Positions 56,821 to 64,000 of a stretch of DNA of 64,000 nucleotides are shown here, in pieces. Source of the DNA: Chitinophagales bacterium (GTDB taxonomy: Bacteria; Bacteroidota; Bacteroidia; Chitinophagales; UBA2359); NCBI GenBank assembly GCA_020636475.1, contig JACJXU010000001.1:310001-374000 (forward strand), written 5' to 3'. The notes under the pieces were generated by a model, which saw only the letters and a program-made list of their open reading frames with translations, did no database searches and was not told where the DNA came from. The first letter of the stretch is position 1, and every line of letters starts with the position of its first letter. Made by a program: the position numbers and the translations under genes.

Positions 56821-57375
56821 ATGAGAAATTTACTTGCCTATTTTATATTATTTTCATTTGGTTTTTCTATTTCTGCACAGGAAAATGAAACAAGCCATTA
56901 TCCTAAAACAATTTATTATTGGGAAATAGGTATTATGGGGAGCGAACTATCTTTAGAACACACCTTCCGTGATTTTTGGATAGCAAAAGCGGGAGTGGGT
57001 TATGAAGGTGCTATATTTAGAGACTTTCCCTATGATGAACTATATTGGGGGTTTACACCAACTCTAAAATTGGAAATGCGTTACAACAAATTCTCAAAAC
57101 AAAGGCGCATCAACAAAGGAAAAGATATTACAAGAAACGCAGGGAGCCATTTAGGGCTTGTTTTTCTACAAAATTTTCCTGAATTTAATATTGACTACAT
57201 TAATGGAAATAAAGTAACTGCACCTAACGGTAGATATGTTGGTTTGTCGTTTGGTATTCGGCGCAATTTTTGGAAATACTTTAGCTTTAATTATACTGCA
57301 AGTTTAGGAAGCTATTTGGTACGCAAAGAAGCAAAAGGGTTTATGGAACTTAGGTGGTATGTACATTTTAACTGA
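56821..57375 (+). CDS. Secreted protein of unknown family (first of a tandem pair)
   Basis: A 184-residue protein with a signal peptide (ending FSISAQ, residue 20). It shares clear segments with its downstream neighbour: YYWEIGIMGSELSLEHTFRDFW, RYNKFSKQRRI, RNAGSHLGL, and RRNFWKYFSFN. Amphipathic strands with aromatic residues suggest a small outer-membrane or beta-barrel protein, but I recognise no domain. It follows the lipoprotein gene by 14 bases and precedes the paralogue by one base. Confidence 0.7.
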   Translation: MRNLLAYFILFSFGFSISAQENETSHYPKTIYYWEIGIMGSELSLEHTFRDFWIAKAGVGYEGAIFRDFPYDELYWGFTPTLKLEMRYNKFSKQRRINKGKDITRNAGSHLGLVFLQNFPEFNIDYINGNKVTAPNGRYVGLSFGIRRNFWKYFSFNYTASLGSYLVRKEAKGFMELRWYVHFN

Positions 57376-57376
57376 C

Positions 57377-57961
57377 ATGCAGAAAAAATATTATTTACTA
57401 TTTTTCATTTTTTTAAGTGCTAACCTTATGGCACAATACAACAATGTACAACTAAACGATCCCACCCGCAACACGCCCAAAAACTTGGTGTATTGGGAGT
57501 TGGGTCTATTGACTACAGACTTTGCCATTGAACATACGCTAAGTGAATATTGGACGCTAAAATGTGCGGTAGGTTACGATGGAAATTTTGCTTTACTTGA
57601 ATACAAAGGAACACCACACTGGTTATTTGATGCTTTTATAGAAACAGAACTTCGCTATAACAAGTTTTCAAAACAAAGGCGCATACGCAAAAACAAAGAC
57701 ACTTGGCGCAATGCCGGAAGCTACATGGGTATAAAATATTTACAATATTTCCCTACATTAAGTATTCATATTAATGAAAATGGGAGTCCTTACACAGCAA
57801 GCAATGCACAGGCTCTAATGTTTAAGTACGGCTTGAAACGGAATTTTTGGAAATACTTTAGCTTCAATGGAGGACTTAGTATTGGTTCTAATTTTACAAG
57901 TCGGAAAGTTGCTATACAAACAGAATTTGACATTGGTGTTTATTTTAACGGTTATAAGTAA
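57377..57961 (+). CDS. Secreted protein of unknown family (second of a tandem pair)
   Basis: A 194-residue protein, ATG at 57377 (MQKKYYLLFFIFLSANLMAQ signal). Compared with its upstream paralogue, it keeps VYWELGLLTTDFAIEHTLSEYW, RYNKFSKQRRIRKNKDTWRNAGSYMG and KRNFWKYFSFN. The pair is a local duplication, well diverged outside these blocks. It ends 12 bases before a terminator-like hairpin. Role unknown; a function with the phase-variable lipoprotein is inferred from the gene order. Confidence 0.7.
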   Translation: MQKKYYLLFFIFLSANLMAQYNNVQLNDPTRNTPKNLVYWELGLLTTDFAIEHTLSEYWTLKCAVGYDGNFALLEYKGTPHWLFDAFIETELRYNKFSKQRRIRKNKDTWRNAGSYMGIKYLQYFPTLSIHINENGSPYTASNAQALMFKYGLKRNFWKYFSFNGGLSIGSNFTSRKVAIQTEFDIGVYFNGYK

Positions 57962-57973
57962 TCATTTCACTAC

Positions 57974-58012
57974 AGCGAGGCGGGGTTTAGCGTTAAATTC
58001 TGCCTTGCTTTT
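57974..58012 (+). terminator. Terminator of the lipoprotein-paralogue operon
   Basis: A 10-bp stem (57974-57983 AGCGAGGCGG with 58000-58009 CTGCCTTGCT; two G-U pairs) followed by TTTT. It lies just after the second paralogue and before the rlmD promoter. Confidence 0.6.
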
Positions 58013-58052
58013 CTGTTGTTGAAAGCCATTGCCTAATCTGTTGCAAAAAAGC

Positions 58053-58060
58053 TACCTTTG
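58053..58060 (+). promoter_or_regulatory. Candidate -7 element for rlmD
   Basis: TACCTTTG, a TAnnTTTG match, 21 bases before the start at 58082, which supports that start. It is the same octamer as at the ECF sigma gene (14982-14989). A TTG lies about 21 bases upstream. Confidence 0.45.
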
Positions 58061-58081
58061 CAGCTTTTAATATCGAAGATT

Positions 58082-59494
58082 ATGGCGCGCAAAAAAAATC
58101 GCAAACAAATAATTCCTGACGTTACACTTACGCATATTGCTGCCGAAGGCAAGGCTTTTTGCCGATTGCCGGAAGGTAAGGTGCTTTTTGTAGAAGATGC
58201 TGTGCCGGGCGATGTTGCCGATGTTTTGGTATTAAAAAACAAAAAAGACTATGCCAACGGAAGAGTCGCTACACTCCAAAAGGCGGCATCACAGCGTATT
58301 GCGCCTTTTTGCGCTCATTTTGATGATTGCGGCGGCTGCAAATGGCAGTATCTCAACTATGCACAACAACTTGCCTACAAATCCCAGATAGTAGAGGATA
58401 GTTTTAGGCGTATTGCCAAAATAAATGAGGGAAAGGTTTTGCCTATTTTGGGTGCGGAGCCCAACCGATATTATCGCAATAAATTGGAATTTACGTTTAG
58501 TACGCACCGATGGATTACCAAAGCCGAAGCCCAAACCGATGCGCCTGTAAGTGATGCACCTGCTTTGGGTTTTCACGCGCCTCAGTCTTTTTATAAAATA
58601 GTGCAAATAGACCATTGTTTTTTGCAAGCCGAGCCTGCTAATGCTATCCGAAATTTTATTTATGCGTATGCTATTGCCCACGATATTCCTTTTTACGACC
58701 CGCGCGCGCATACGGGTTGTCTGCGCAATTTGATTGTTCGCAGTAGTACTACGGGTGGCTTGATGCTTATTGTGAGTATGGGAAGTGCGCATCCGCTGCG
58801 CGAAAAGTTGCTGGACGCTGTTTTGGCGGAGTTTCCTGCCATTAGTTCTTTACATTATGTAATAAATGAAAAGAAAAATGATACGCTGTATGACCAAGAT
58901 ATTATTTTGTATGCGGGCAATGCTTACATTACAGAAAGTTTAGATGGCTATGTTTTTAAAATAAGTCCTAAATCGTTTTTTCAGACGAATTCTTATCAGG
59001 CGTTGGCGCTGTATAGAAAGGTGTTGGAGTTTGCTGCTTTGGAAGCGCAGCATACGGTGTATGATCTTTATACGGGAACTGGGAGCATTGCTATTTTTTT
59101 GGCAAAACATTGTAGAAAAGTGGTGGGTATAGAACTTGTTCCCGATGCGATAGCCGATGCGAAAGAAAATGCCTTGCTGAATGATACGCACAACTGCGAT
59201 TTTTTGGTGGGAGATGTGAAGAATACGCTAAATGCGGATTTGATAGCGACATACGGCAAGGCTGATGTGTTGGTACTCGACCCTCCGCGGGCGGGCTTGC
59301 ATGGTGATGTGGTGGAGCAGATTTTGGCATTTGCGCCGCAGCGTATTGTGTATGTGAGTTGTAACCCTGTAACGCAGGCGCGGGATATTGCGCTATTGCA
59401 CAGCCGCTATGAATTGTTGCAGTATCAGGCGGTGGATATGTTTCCGCATACGTATCATATTGAGAATGTAGCGGTTTTGGTGTTGCGGGAGTGA
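58082..59494 (+). CDS. rlmD: 23S rRNA (uracil-5-)-methyltransferase, RlmD/RumA family
   Basis: A 470-residue S-adenosylmethionine enzyme that methylates C5 of uracil in 23S rRNA (U1939 or U747 type). A TRAM-like N-terminal RNA-binding domain (MARKKNRKQIIPDVTL...EGKAFCRLPEGKVLFV) is followed by cysteines for the iron-sulfur cluster (CAHFDDCGGCKW and a later IDHCFLQ), the SAM motif VYDLYTGTGSIAIFLA, and the catalytic cysteine in YVSCNPVTQARDI. The ATG at 58082 is chosen over an upstream frame extension to 58058. Which uracil it modifies cannot be decided. Confidence 0.92.
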   Translation: MARKKNRKQIIPDVTLTHIAAEGKAFCRLPEGKVLFVEDAVPGDVADVLVLKNKKDYANGRVATLQKAASQRIAPFCAHFDDCGGCKWQYLNYAQQLAYKSQIVEDSFRRIAKINEGKVLPILGAEPNRYYRNKLEFTFSTHRWITKAEAQTDAPVSDAPALGFHAPQSFYKIVQIDHCFLQAEPANAIRNFIYAYAIAHDIPFYDPRAHTGCLRNLIVRSSTTGGLMLIVSMGSAHPLREKLLDAVLAEFPAISSLHYVINEKKNDTLYDQDIILYAGNAYITESLDGYVFKISPKSFFQTNSYQALALYRKVLEFAALEAQHTVYDLYTGTGSIAIFLAKHCRKVVGIELVPDAIADAKENALLNDTHNCDFLVGDVKNTLNADLIATYGKADVLVLDPPRAGLHGDVVEQILAFAPQRIVYVSCNPVTQARDIALLHSRYELLQYQAVDMFPHTYHIENVAVLVLRE

Positions 59495-59824
59495 TATTTG
59501 TTGCTTCTTTAAGTTTGTTATTTCGACTGGTCTGATTTGTTTGGATTGAGTTCACACCCTTGCGGTCGGGAATACAAAAGTGTTGTTCTTTTGTCTTGAA
59601 ACAAAAATTCAAAGCTGTTGATAAAATTGAAATACTTCAGCTTCGTTTAGTATGACAAATTGTATTCTGGGTGGCGTTTTCAATGCGCTGGCGACTTCTT
59701 CGCAGCCAAAAGAGTCTTTTTTACCAACATTTTTACACTATTACGACCGAAAATCTTATCTTAACCGACTGAAGCGGAAAATATAATTTGTAGATGAAAT
59801 CCGCAAGCGGATTTGTGAACACTA
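59495..59824. other. Intergenic region before the restriction-modification gene
   Basis: About 330 bases. It contains a sequence resembling common Bacteroidota intergenic remnants (CTTCAGCTTCGTTTAGTATGAC near 59638-59658, described from recall) and a perfect inverted repeat at 59797-59814. A 44-codon frame at 59652-59786 is too weak to call. No clear TAnnTTTG box is present; the nearest is TAATTTG around 59784-59790. Confidence 0.5.
59797..59814 (+). promoter_or_regulatory. Inverted repeat just before the restriction-modification start codon
   Basis: Perfect 8-bp arms, AAATCCGC and GCGGATTT, with a 2-base loop, ending 10 bases before the ATG. It could be an operator or an RNA hairpin limiting translation initiation. 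No controller-protein gene is visible. Confidence 0.4.
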
Positions 59825-62800
59825 ATGAAAAAAATAAAAAAAACCGTGAACAATTTAAACAAATTGGAACCAAAAAAGGCACTGAACAAAGCCTTTTTAA
59901 AAGTAAAACCGAATAGGACTGAAATTGAAGGTTTCAAGACCAATCTTATTGCTTTACTAGACAGGACAAATGACACCGAAAGCGAAGAATTTCATAAAAA
60001 TCTTGTCATCGACTTTTTTAAGAAAACCTATTACGACCCAAATCATTTCATCAATACCAAAGGTCGAAACGACCTTGTTATTCACAATGGCAATACAGCT
60101 AAAAGTTCCGTTGGTGTAATCATTGAAGCTAAAAAACCGACCAACAAAGCGGAAATGATTACAACCAAAAAACTGAACGCAAAAGCATTTCAGGAATTAG
60201 TTTTGTATTACTTACGAGAAAGAATTACACATAAAAATCTTGAAGTAAAACATTTGGTGGCGACCAACATCAATGAATGGTTCATTTTTGACGCTACCCT
60301 ATTTGATAGACTTTTTGCTCAAAATAAAAATTTTGTAAAACAATTCAACGACTTTGAAGGTGGACGTTTGGCAGATACCAAAACGGATTTTTTCTACAAA
60401 CAAATTGCCGAGCCGTTTATTGATAGCATTACTTCTGAAATTGAATTTACATACTTCAATTTTAACGATTATTATAACCCACGAATTAATTCGTGGGTTA
60501 TAGATGATAACAACCTTATTCCGTTATTCAAACTTTTATCACCTGAGCATCTTTTAAAACTTCCTTTTACCAACGACAGCAACAGCCTTGACAAACGCTT
60601 TTATAGCGAGTTGTTGCACATTATCGGCTTGACCGAAACCAAAGAAGGAAGCAAAAAACTGATTGAGCGAAACAAAGCAGGTGAACGCCACACGGGAACA
60701 ATCCTTGAAGATGCCATCATTCAGCTTGACAGCTTAGATAAACTCAGCCGATTGGAAAAACCAAGCCAATTCGGCAACACACAAGAGGAACGACTTTTTA
60801 ATGTTGCTCTTGAACTTTCCATCACTTGGATAAACCGCATTTTGTTTTTGAAGTTGTTGGAAGCCCAACTTATCACCTATCACAAAGGCGACAAATCTTT
60901 TTCGTTTCTCAATCTTGATAAAATCAAGAACTATGATGACCTGAATAGCTTGTTTTTTCAGGTGTTGGCTCGCAAGTATGACGAGCGAAACGAAGATGTA
61001 AAAAAGGCTTTTGAAAAAGTTCCTTATCTTAACTCATCGCTGTTTGAACCAACGGATTTAGAACATCAAGCTTTTCCAATAAGCAGTTTGAGAGAAAAAG
61101 AAATTCCGATTTTTTCGCAAACCGTGCTGAAAGACCAGCAAGGCAAAAAACGGTCGGGCAATATTTCCACGCTTCAATATTTGTTCGAGTTTTTAGATGC
61201 TTACGACTTTGGTGCAGAAGGCGGTAGCGACATTCAGGAAGACAACAAAACACTGATTAACGCTTCGGTGCTTGGATTGATTTTCGAGAAAATAAACGGC
61301 TACAAAGACGGCTCATTTTTCACTCCCGGTTTCATCACAATGTATATGTGCCGTGAAACCATTCGCAAAGCTGTTGTGCAGAAATTTGACCAAGATTTTC
61401 CTGATTATCGGATTAGCAAGATGGAGGATATTTATGAGTTGATTCCGCAAAAAATATCAAGAAAAAATGCCAATGAAATTATCAACTCACTAAAAATATG
61501 CGACCCTGCTGTGGGTTCAGGGCATTTTTTGGTTTCGGCCTTAAATGAGATAATTGCTGTAAAGAATGATTTGAAAATTTTGGAAGACAAAGAAGGTAAA
61601 TCTTTACACCGCTACGAAATAGAAGTGGTGAACGATGAACTGATTGTAACAGACGAAGATGGCGAACTGTTTGAATACAACCCAAGCAATAAAGAAAGTC
61701 AACGCATACAAGAAACACTTTTCCACGAAAAGCAAACCATTATTGAAAACTGCCTTTTTGGTGTGGACATCAATGCCAACTCCGTGAAAATTTGCCGTTT
61801 GCGTTTGTGGATTGAGCTTTTAAAAAACGCCTATTACAAGAACGCAACCGAACTTGAAACACTTCCGAATATTGACATCAATATAAAATGCGGAAACTCT
61901 TTGGTGAGCCGTTTTGCCATTGATGCCGACCTGAAACAAGCATTGAAAAAAAGCAAGTGGACGATTGACAGCTACCGAATAGCCGTTGATACTTACCGCA
62001 ATGCTGAAAGCAAAGAACAGAAAAGAGAAATGGAACGACTGATTGCCGACATTAAATCGGATTTTAGAAGTGAAATTTCATTGAACGACCCGAAAGTAAA
62101 GAAGCTACGAAAACTTTCAGGCGACTTGTATCAAATGACCAATCAGGGGCAACTTTTTGAAATGAGCAAAAAGGAAAAAGCCGATTGGAACAAAAAAGTG
62201 CAACAACTTACCGCAGAAACCAAAAAACTTGAAACTGAAATTGAAGAAATAAAAGCCAACAAGATTTTTGAAAACGCTTTTGAATGGCGTTTTGAATTTC
62301 CTGAAGTGCTGAATGATGATGGCGATTTTGTGGGTTTTGATGTGGTGATTGGGAATCCGCCTTATATGCGAGTTCAAGAAATACAAGCATCACAGCCAAC
62401 GCAAAAATTATATTACGAAAGTCAATATCAAAACGCAAAAGCCGCCTATGATTTAGCCAATATCTTTTTTGAATTAGCGGTAAACATTTCAAGTATTAAA
62501 AGCAACAACTCTTATATTTTTCCTCATAAATTTTTCAATGCAGCAAGTTCTGAAGTATTCAGAAACTATTTAAAACAAGGTCAATTTATTGATGAAATCG
62601 CCCACTTTGGTGCGAATATGATTTTTGAAGATGCTGATACCTATACTTGTGTAGCTCAATTCAGCAAAAAATCAAGTCAAGGATTTTATTTTCAACGTTT
62701 CCCTTTTAAATCAGATTTCAAAAATTTGATGCTTGATAACAGCAAATACACATTTATCACCTATGAAATGATTGATAAGGCCTCTAAACTTTACGGAAGC

Positions 62801-63697
62801 AATCAATGGGTTTTGTTTGATGATACAATTGGCTTTAATGTTTTTGAAAAGATTTATAAGCAAACAGACAGTATCTCAACCAAATTCACAAGAGTTTCAC
62901 AGGGGATTGCTACAGGAAAAGATGAGATTTATCTGTTTGAAGGTAAAGAAGATGGTGCATACATAAAAGGAAACTTTATTAAAGACAAAGAACAAAGGCA
63001 GATTGAAAAATCAATTATGAAACCATTCTTAAAAGGAAAAGATGTTCAAAGGTATTCTGCACCTGCAAAAGAACTTTTTATCTTGTTTCCTTACAATTTG
63101 TCTGAATCAGGTAAGGCATCAATTATGCCTGAATCCGAAATAAAAGAGAAGTATCCAAATGCATATCAATGGCTCAAAGAAACAGAAGATATACATCGAA
63201 AAAAAGATAATAAAAGCACTAATGATAATTTTTGGTATCGTTACGCAAGAAATCAAGGCGTTGATTATGTAGAATTGCCCAAACTTTCTTCAATGGAAAT
63301 TTGTGCAAAACACCCCAATGTGATTTTTAATCAAGATAATTTTTATCATCCGACAACGGTTTATAGTTGGGTCAAAAAAGAAGATACAAAAGAAAGTTAT
63401 GAGTATCTATTGGCAATTGCCAATTCAAAACTTCTGTGGTGGTTTCTCAAAACTACGGGTGATACGCTACAAGGTGATGCAAGACGGTTTAAAACGAATT
63501 ACTTAAATCCGTTTCCATTACCAGCTTCTGTTGACCAAGATATTGAAAATGAAATTTCAGATTTAGTACTAAAAGTAATGGAGCAAAAGAAAATGAATGA
63601 AAAAACAGACACCACAGACTTAGAAAAACAAATAGACCAATTGATTTATCAGCTTTATGAGTTGACCGAAGAAGAAATTAAAATTATTGAAGCATAA
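59825..63697 (+). CDS. Single-chain type II restriction-modification enzyme (type IIG/Eco57I-like)
   Basis: A 1,290-residue protein with nuclease, methyltransferase and target-recognition parts. N-terminal PD-(D/E)xK nuclease signs: NDLVIHNG (Asp83) and VIIEAKK (Glu101, Lys103). N6-adenine methyltransferase motifs follow: ICDPAVGSGHFLVS (SAM-binding motif I, about residue 560) and VVIGNPPYMR (motif IV, about 840), of the Eco57I methylase type. A C-terminal TaqI-like specificity region (about 1000-1250, with RFKTNYLNPFPLP near its end) closes the protein. It probably cuts foreign DNA lacking its own methylation. Its stop overlaps the DUF262 gene start by one base. A 30-bp palindrome lies in codons around residues 217-226. 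Recognition site unknown. Confidence 0.88.
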   Translation: MKKIKKTVNNLNKLEPKKALNKAFLKVKPNRTEIEGFKTNLIALLDRTNDTESEEFHKNLVIDFFKKTYYDPNHFINTKGRNDLVIHNGNTAKSSVGVIIEAKKPTNKAEMITTKKLNAKAFQELVLYYLRERITHKNLEVKHLVATNINEWFIFDATLFDRLFAQNKNFVKQFNDFEGGRLADTKTDFFYKQIAEPFIDSITSEIEFTYFNFNDYYNPRINSWVIDDNNLIPLFKLLSPEHLLKLPFTNDSNSLDKRFYSELLHIIGLTETKEGSKKLIERNKAGERHTGTILEDAIIQLDSLDKLSRLEKPSQFGNTQEERLFNVALELSITWINRILFLKLLEAQLITYHKGDKSFSFLNLDKIKNYDDLNSLFFQVLARKYDERNEDVKKAFEKVPYLNSSLFEPTDLEHQAFPISSLREKEIPIFSQTVLKDQQGKKRSGNISTLQYLFEFLDAYDFGAEGGSDIQEDNKTLINASVLGLIFEKINGYKDGSFFTPGFITMYMCRETIRKAVVQKFDQDFPDYRISKMEDIYELIPQKISRKNANEIINSLKICDPAVGSGHFLVSALNEIIAVKNDLKILEDKEGKSLHRYEIEVVNDELIVTDEDGELFEYNPSNKESQRIQETLFHEKQTIIENCLFGVDINANSVKICRLRLWIELLKNAYYKNATELETLPNIDINIKCGNSLVSRFAIDADLKQALKKSKWTIDSYRIAVDTYRNAESKEQKREMERLIADIKSDFRSEISLNDPKVKKLRKLSGDLYQMTNQGQLFEMSKKEKADWNKKVQQLTAETKKLETEIEEIKANKIFENAFEWRFEFPEVLNDDGDFVGFDVVIGNPPYMRVQEIQASQPTQKLYYESQYQNAKAAYDLANIFFELAVNISSIKSNNSYIFPHKFFNAASSEVFRNYLKQGQFIDEIAHFGANMIFEDADTYTCVAQFSKKSSQGFYFQRFPFKSDFKNLMLDNSKYTFITYEMIDKASKLYGSNQWVLFDDTIGFNVFEKIYKQTDSISTKFTRVSQGIATGKDEIYLFEGKEDGAYIKGNFIKDKEQRQIEKSIMKPFLKGKDVQRYSAPAKELFILFPYNLSESGKASIMPESEIKEKYPNAYQWLKETEDIHRKKDNKSTNDNFWYRYARNQGVDYVELPKLSSMEICAKHPNVIFNQDNFYHPTTVYSWVKKEDTKESYEYLLAIANSKLLWWFLKTTGDTLQGDARRFKTNYLNPFPLPASVDQDIENEISDLVLKVMEQKKMNEKTDTTDLEKQIDQLIYQLYELTEEEIKIIEA
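60473..60502. repeat. 30-bp perfect palindrome within the restriction-modification gene
   Basis: TATAACCCACGAATT followed immediately by its reverse complement, with no spacer, inside the reading frame (encoding about YNPRINSWVI). It lies in a region with no other repeated sequence. Confidence 0.85.
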
Positions 63698-64000
63698 TGA
63701 AAGCCAACGAACTACAAATAAATAATTTTTTACAAGCTCCCAATGTGCAGTTTGTAATACCTGTTTACCAACGAAATTATGATTGGACTAACACTGAATG
63801 CAAAGAACTTTTGAATGATATAATTTCCGTAGAAACCGAAAATAGGGGAACACATTTTATTGGCAGTATTGTATTTATTCACGAAGGCACATACAGCACC
63901 TGCGAAGTAAAAGAGTTAGTTATCATAGACGGTCAGCAACGCCTTACAACCATCAACATTTTGTATGTTGCTTTATATCGATTTGCAAAAGATAGCGGAA
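63697..64000 (+). CDS. DUF262 domain protein (GmrSD-like), 3' end outside window
   Basis: The first 101 codons of a gene that runs off the window. It begins MKANELQINNFLQ, with VIPVYQRNYDW and the DUF262 signature IDGQQRLTT (residues about 78-86). DUF262 is the ParB/Srx-like fold of GmrS and related type IV restriction enzymes and several anti-phage systems, where the DGQQR motif binds nucleotide. It starts on the last base of the upstream stop (TAATG), so it is translated together with the restriction-modification enzyme. Whether it carries an HNH (DUF1524) nuclease domain cannot be seen. Confidence 0.85.
   Translation, partial: MKANELQINNFLQAPNVQFVIPVYQRNYDWTNTECKELLNDIISVETENRGTHFIGSIVFIHEGTYSTCEVKELVIIDGQQRLTTINILYVALYRFAKDSG

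Noticed and set aside
59652..59786. A 44-codon frame before the RM gene
   Set aside because: No promoter, no recognisable family and low-information sequence; cannot be supported as a gene.

Overview
The window looks like a chromosomal segment of a member of the Bacteroidota, probably an uncultured relative of the Saprospiria/Chitinophagia group (class is inference). Signs are a giant surface protein with a type IX secretion (type B) C-terminal sorting domain, the gliding protein GldG, a bacillithiol-type YtxJ protein, the tRNA-tuf-tRNA-secE-nusG-rplKAJL-rpoBC gene order, a lack of Shine-Dalgarno sequences, and TAnnTTTG-like -7 promoter elements. Composition is AT-rich and genes are densely packed. 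There are no rRNA genes, CRISPR arrays or insertion sequences.

Layout. 1-9193: the 3' part of a divergent Lgt-family gene, a TPR protein, a DUF721 protein and a 2,011-residue T9SS cargo protein made of DUF11 and cadherin-like modules, two of them a recent 501-bp tandem duplication. 9194-14437 (minus strand): truA, ytxJ, a metal-binding lipoprotein under a palindromic promoter, an ECF sigma/anti-sigma-like/Spy-like operon, an ADP-heptose synthesis gene and a YbhN-type membrane protein. 14438-18117 (plus strand): a 55-residue membrane peptide gene with its own terminator, then a second ECF sigma operon. 18137-23480 (minus): two tandem S41 proteases, an HMA metal chaperone and gldG. 23838-25625: methylmalonyl-CoA epimerase converging on a biotin carboxylase. 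25837-32502: a TetR-TolC-adaptor-RND permease efflux operon with a candidate operator. 32706-33677: a DUF2167 protein.

33831-47046 is the transcription/translation core on the minus strand: tRNA-Thr, tRNA-Tyr, tRNA-Gly, tRNA-Thr, tuf, tRNA-Trp, secE, nusG, rplK, rplA, rplJ, rplL, rpoB, rpoC. It is preceded by a well-formed promoter and carries strong hairpins between tuf and tRNA-Trp and between rplL and rpoB. The tRNA-Tyr has an irregular T-loop and acceptor end. Upstream are hpf, xerC and asd. 49998-55189 holds an M1 metallopeptidase with a barrel-like tail, a DUF6427 membrane protein, an IscA-like protein and a glutamine amidotransferase.

The last 9 kb is the accessory part. At 55333-55380 six perfect 8-bp repeats lie between an ATG and the signal peptide of a lipoprotein gene. 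The frame is currently broken and would be restored by 4, 7 or 10 copies, the signature of a phase-variable gene. Two tandem paralogous secreted proteins follow it. After rlmD comes a single-polypeptide restriction-modification enzyme (nuclease, methylase and specificity regions) whose stop codon overlaps the start of a DUF262 gene cut by the window edge, a likely anti-phage locus. A 30-bp perfect palindrome lies inside the restriction gene and an inverted repeat sits just before its start codon.
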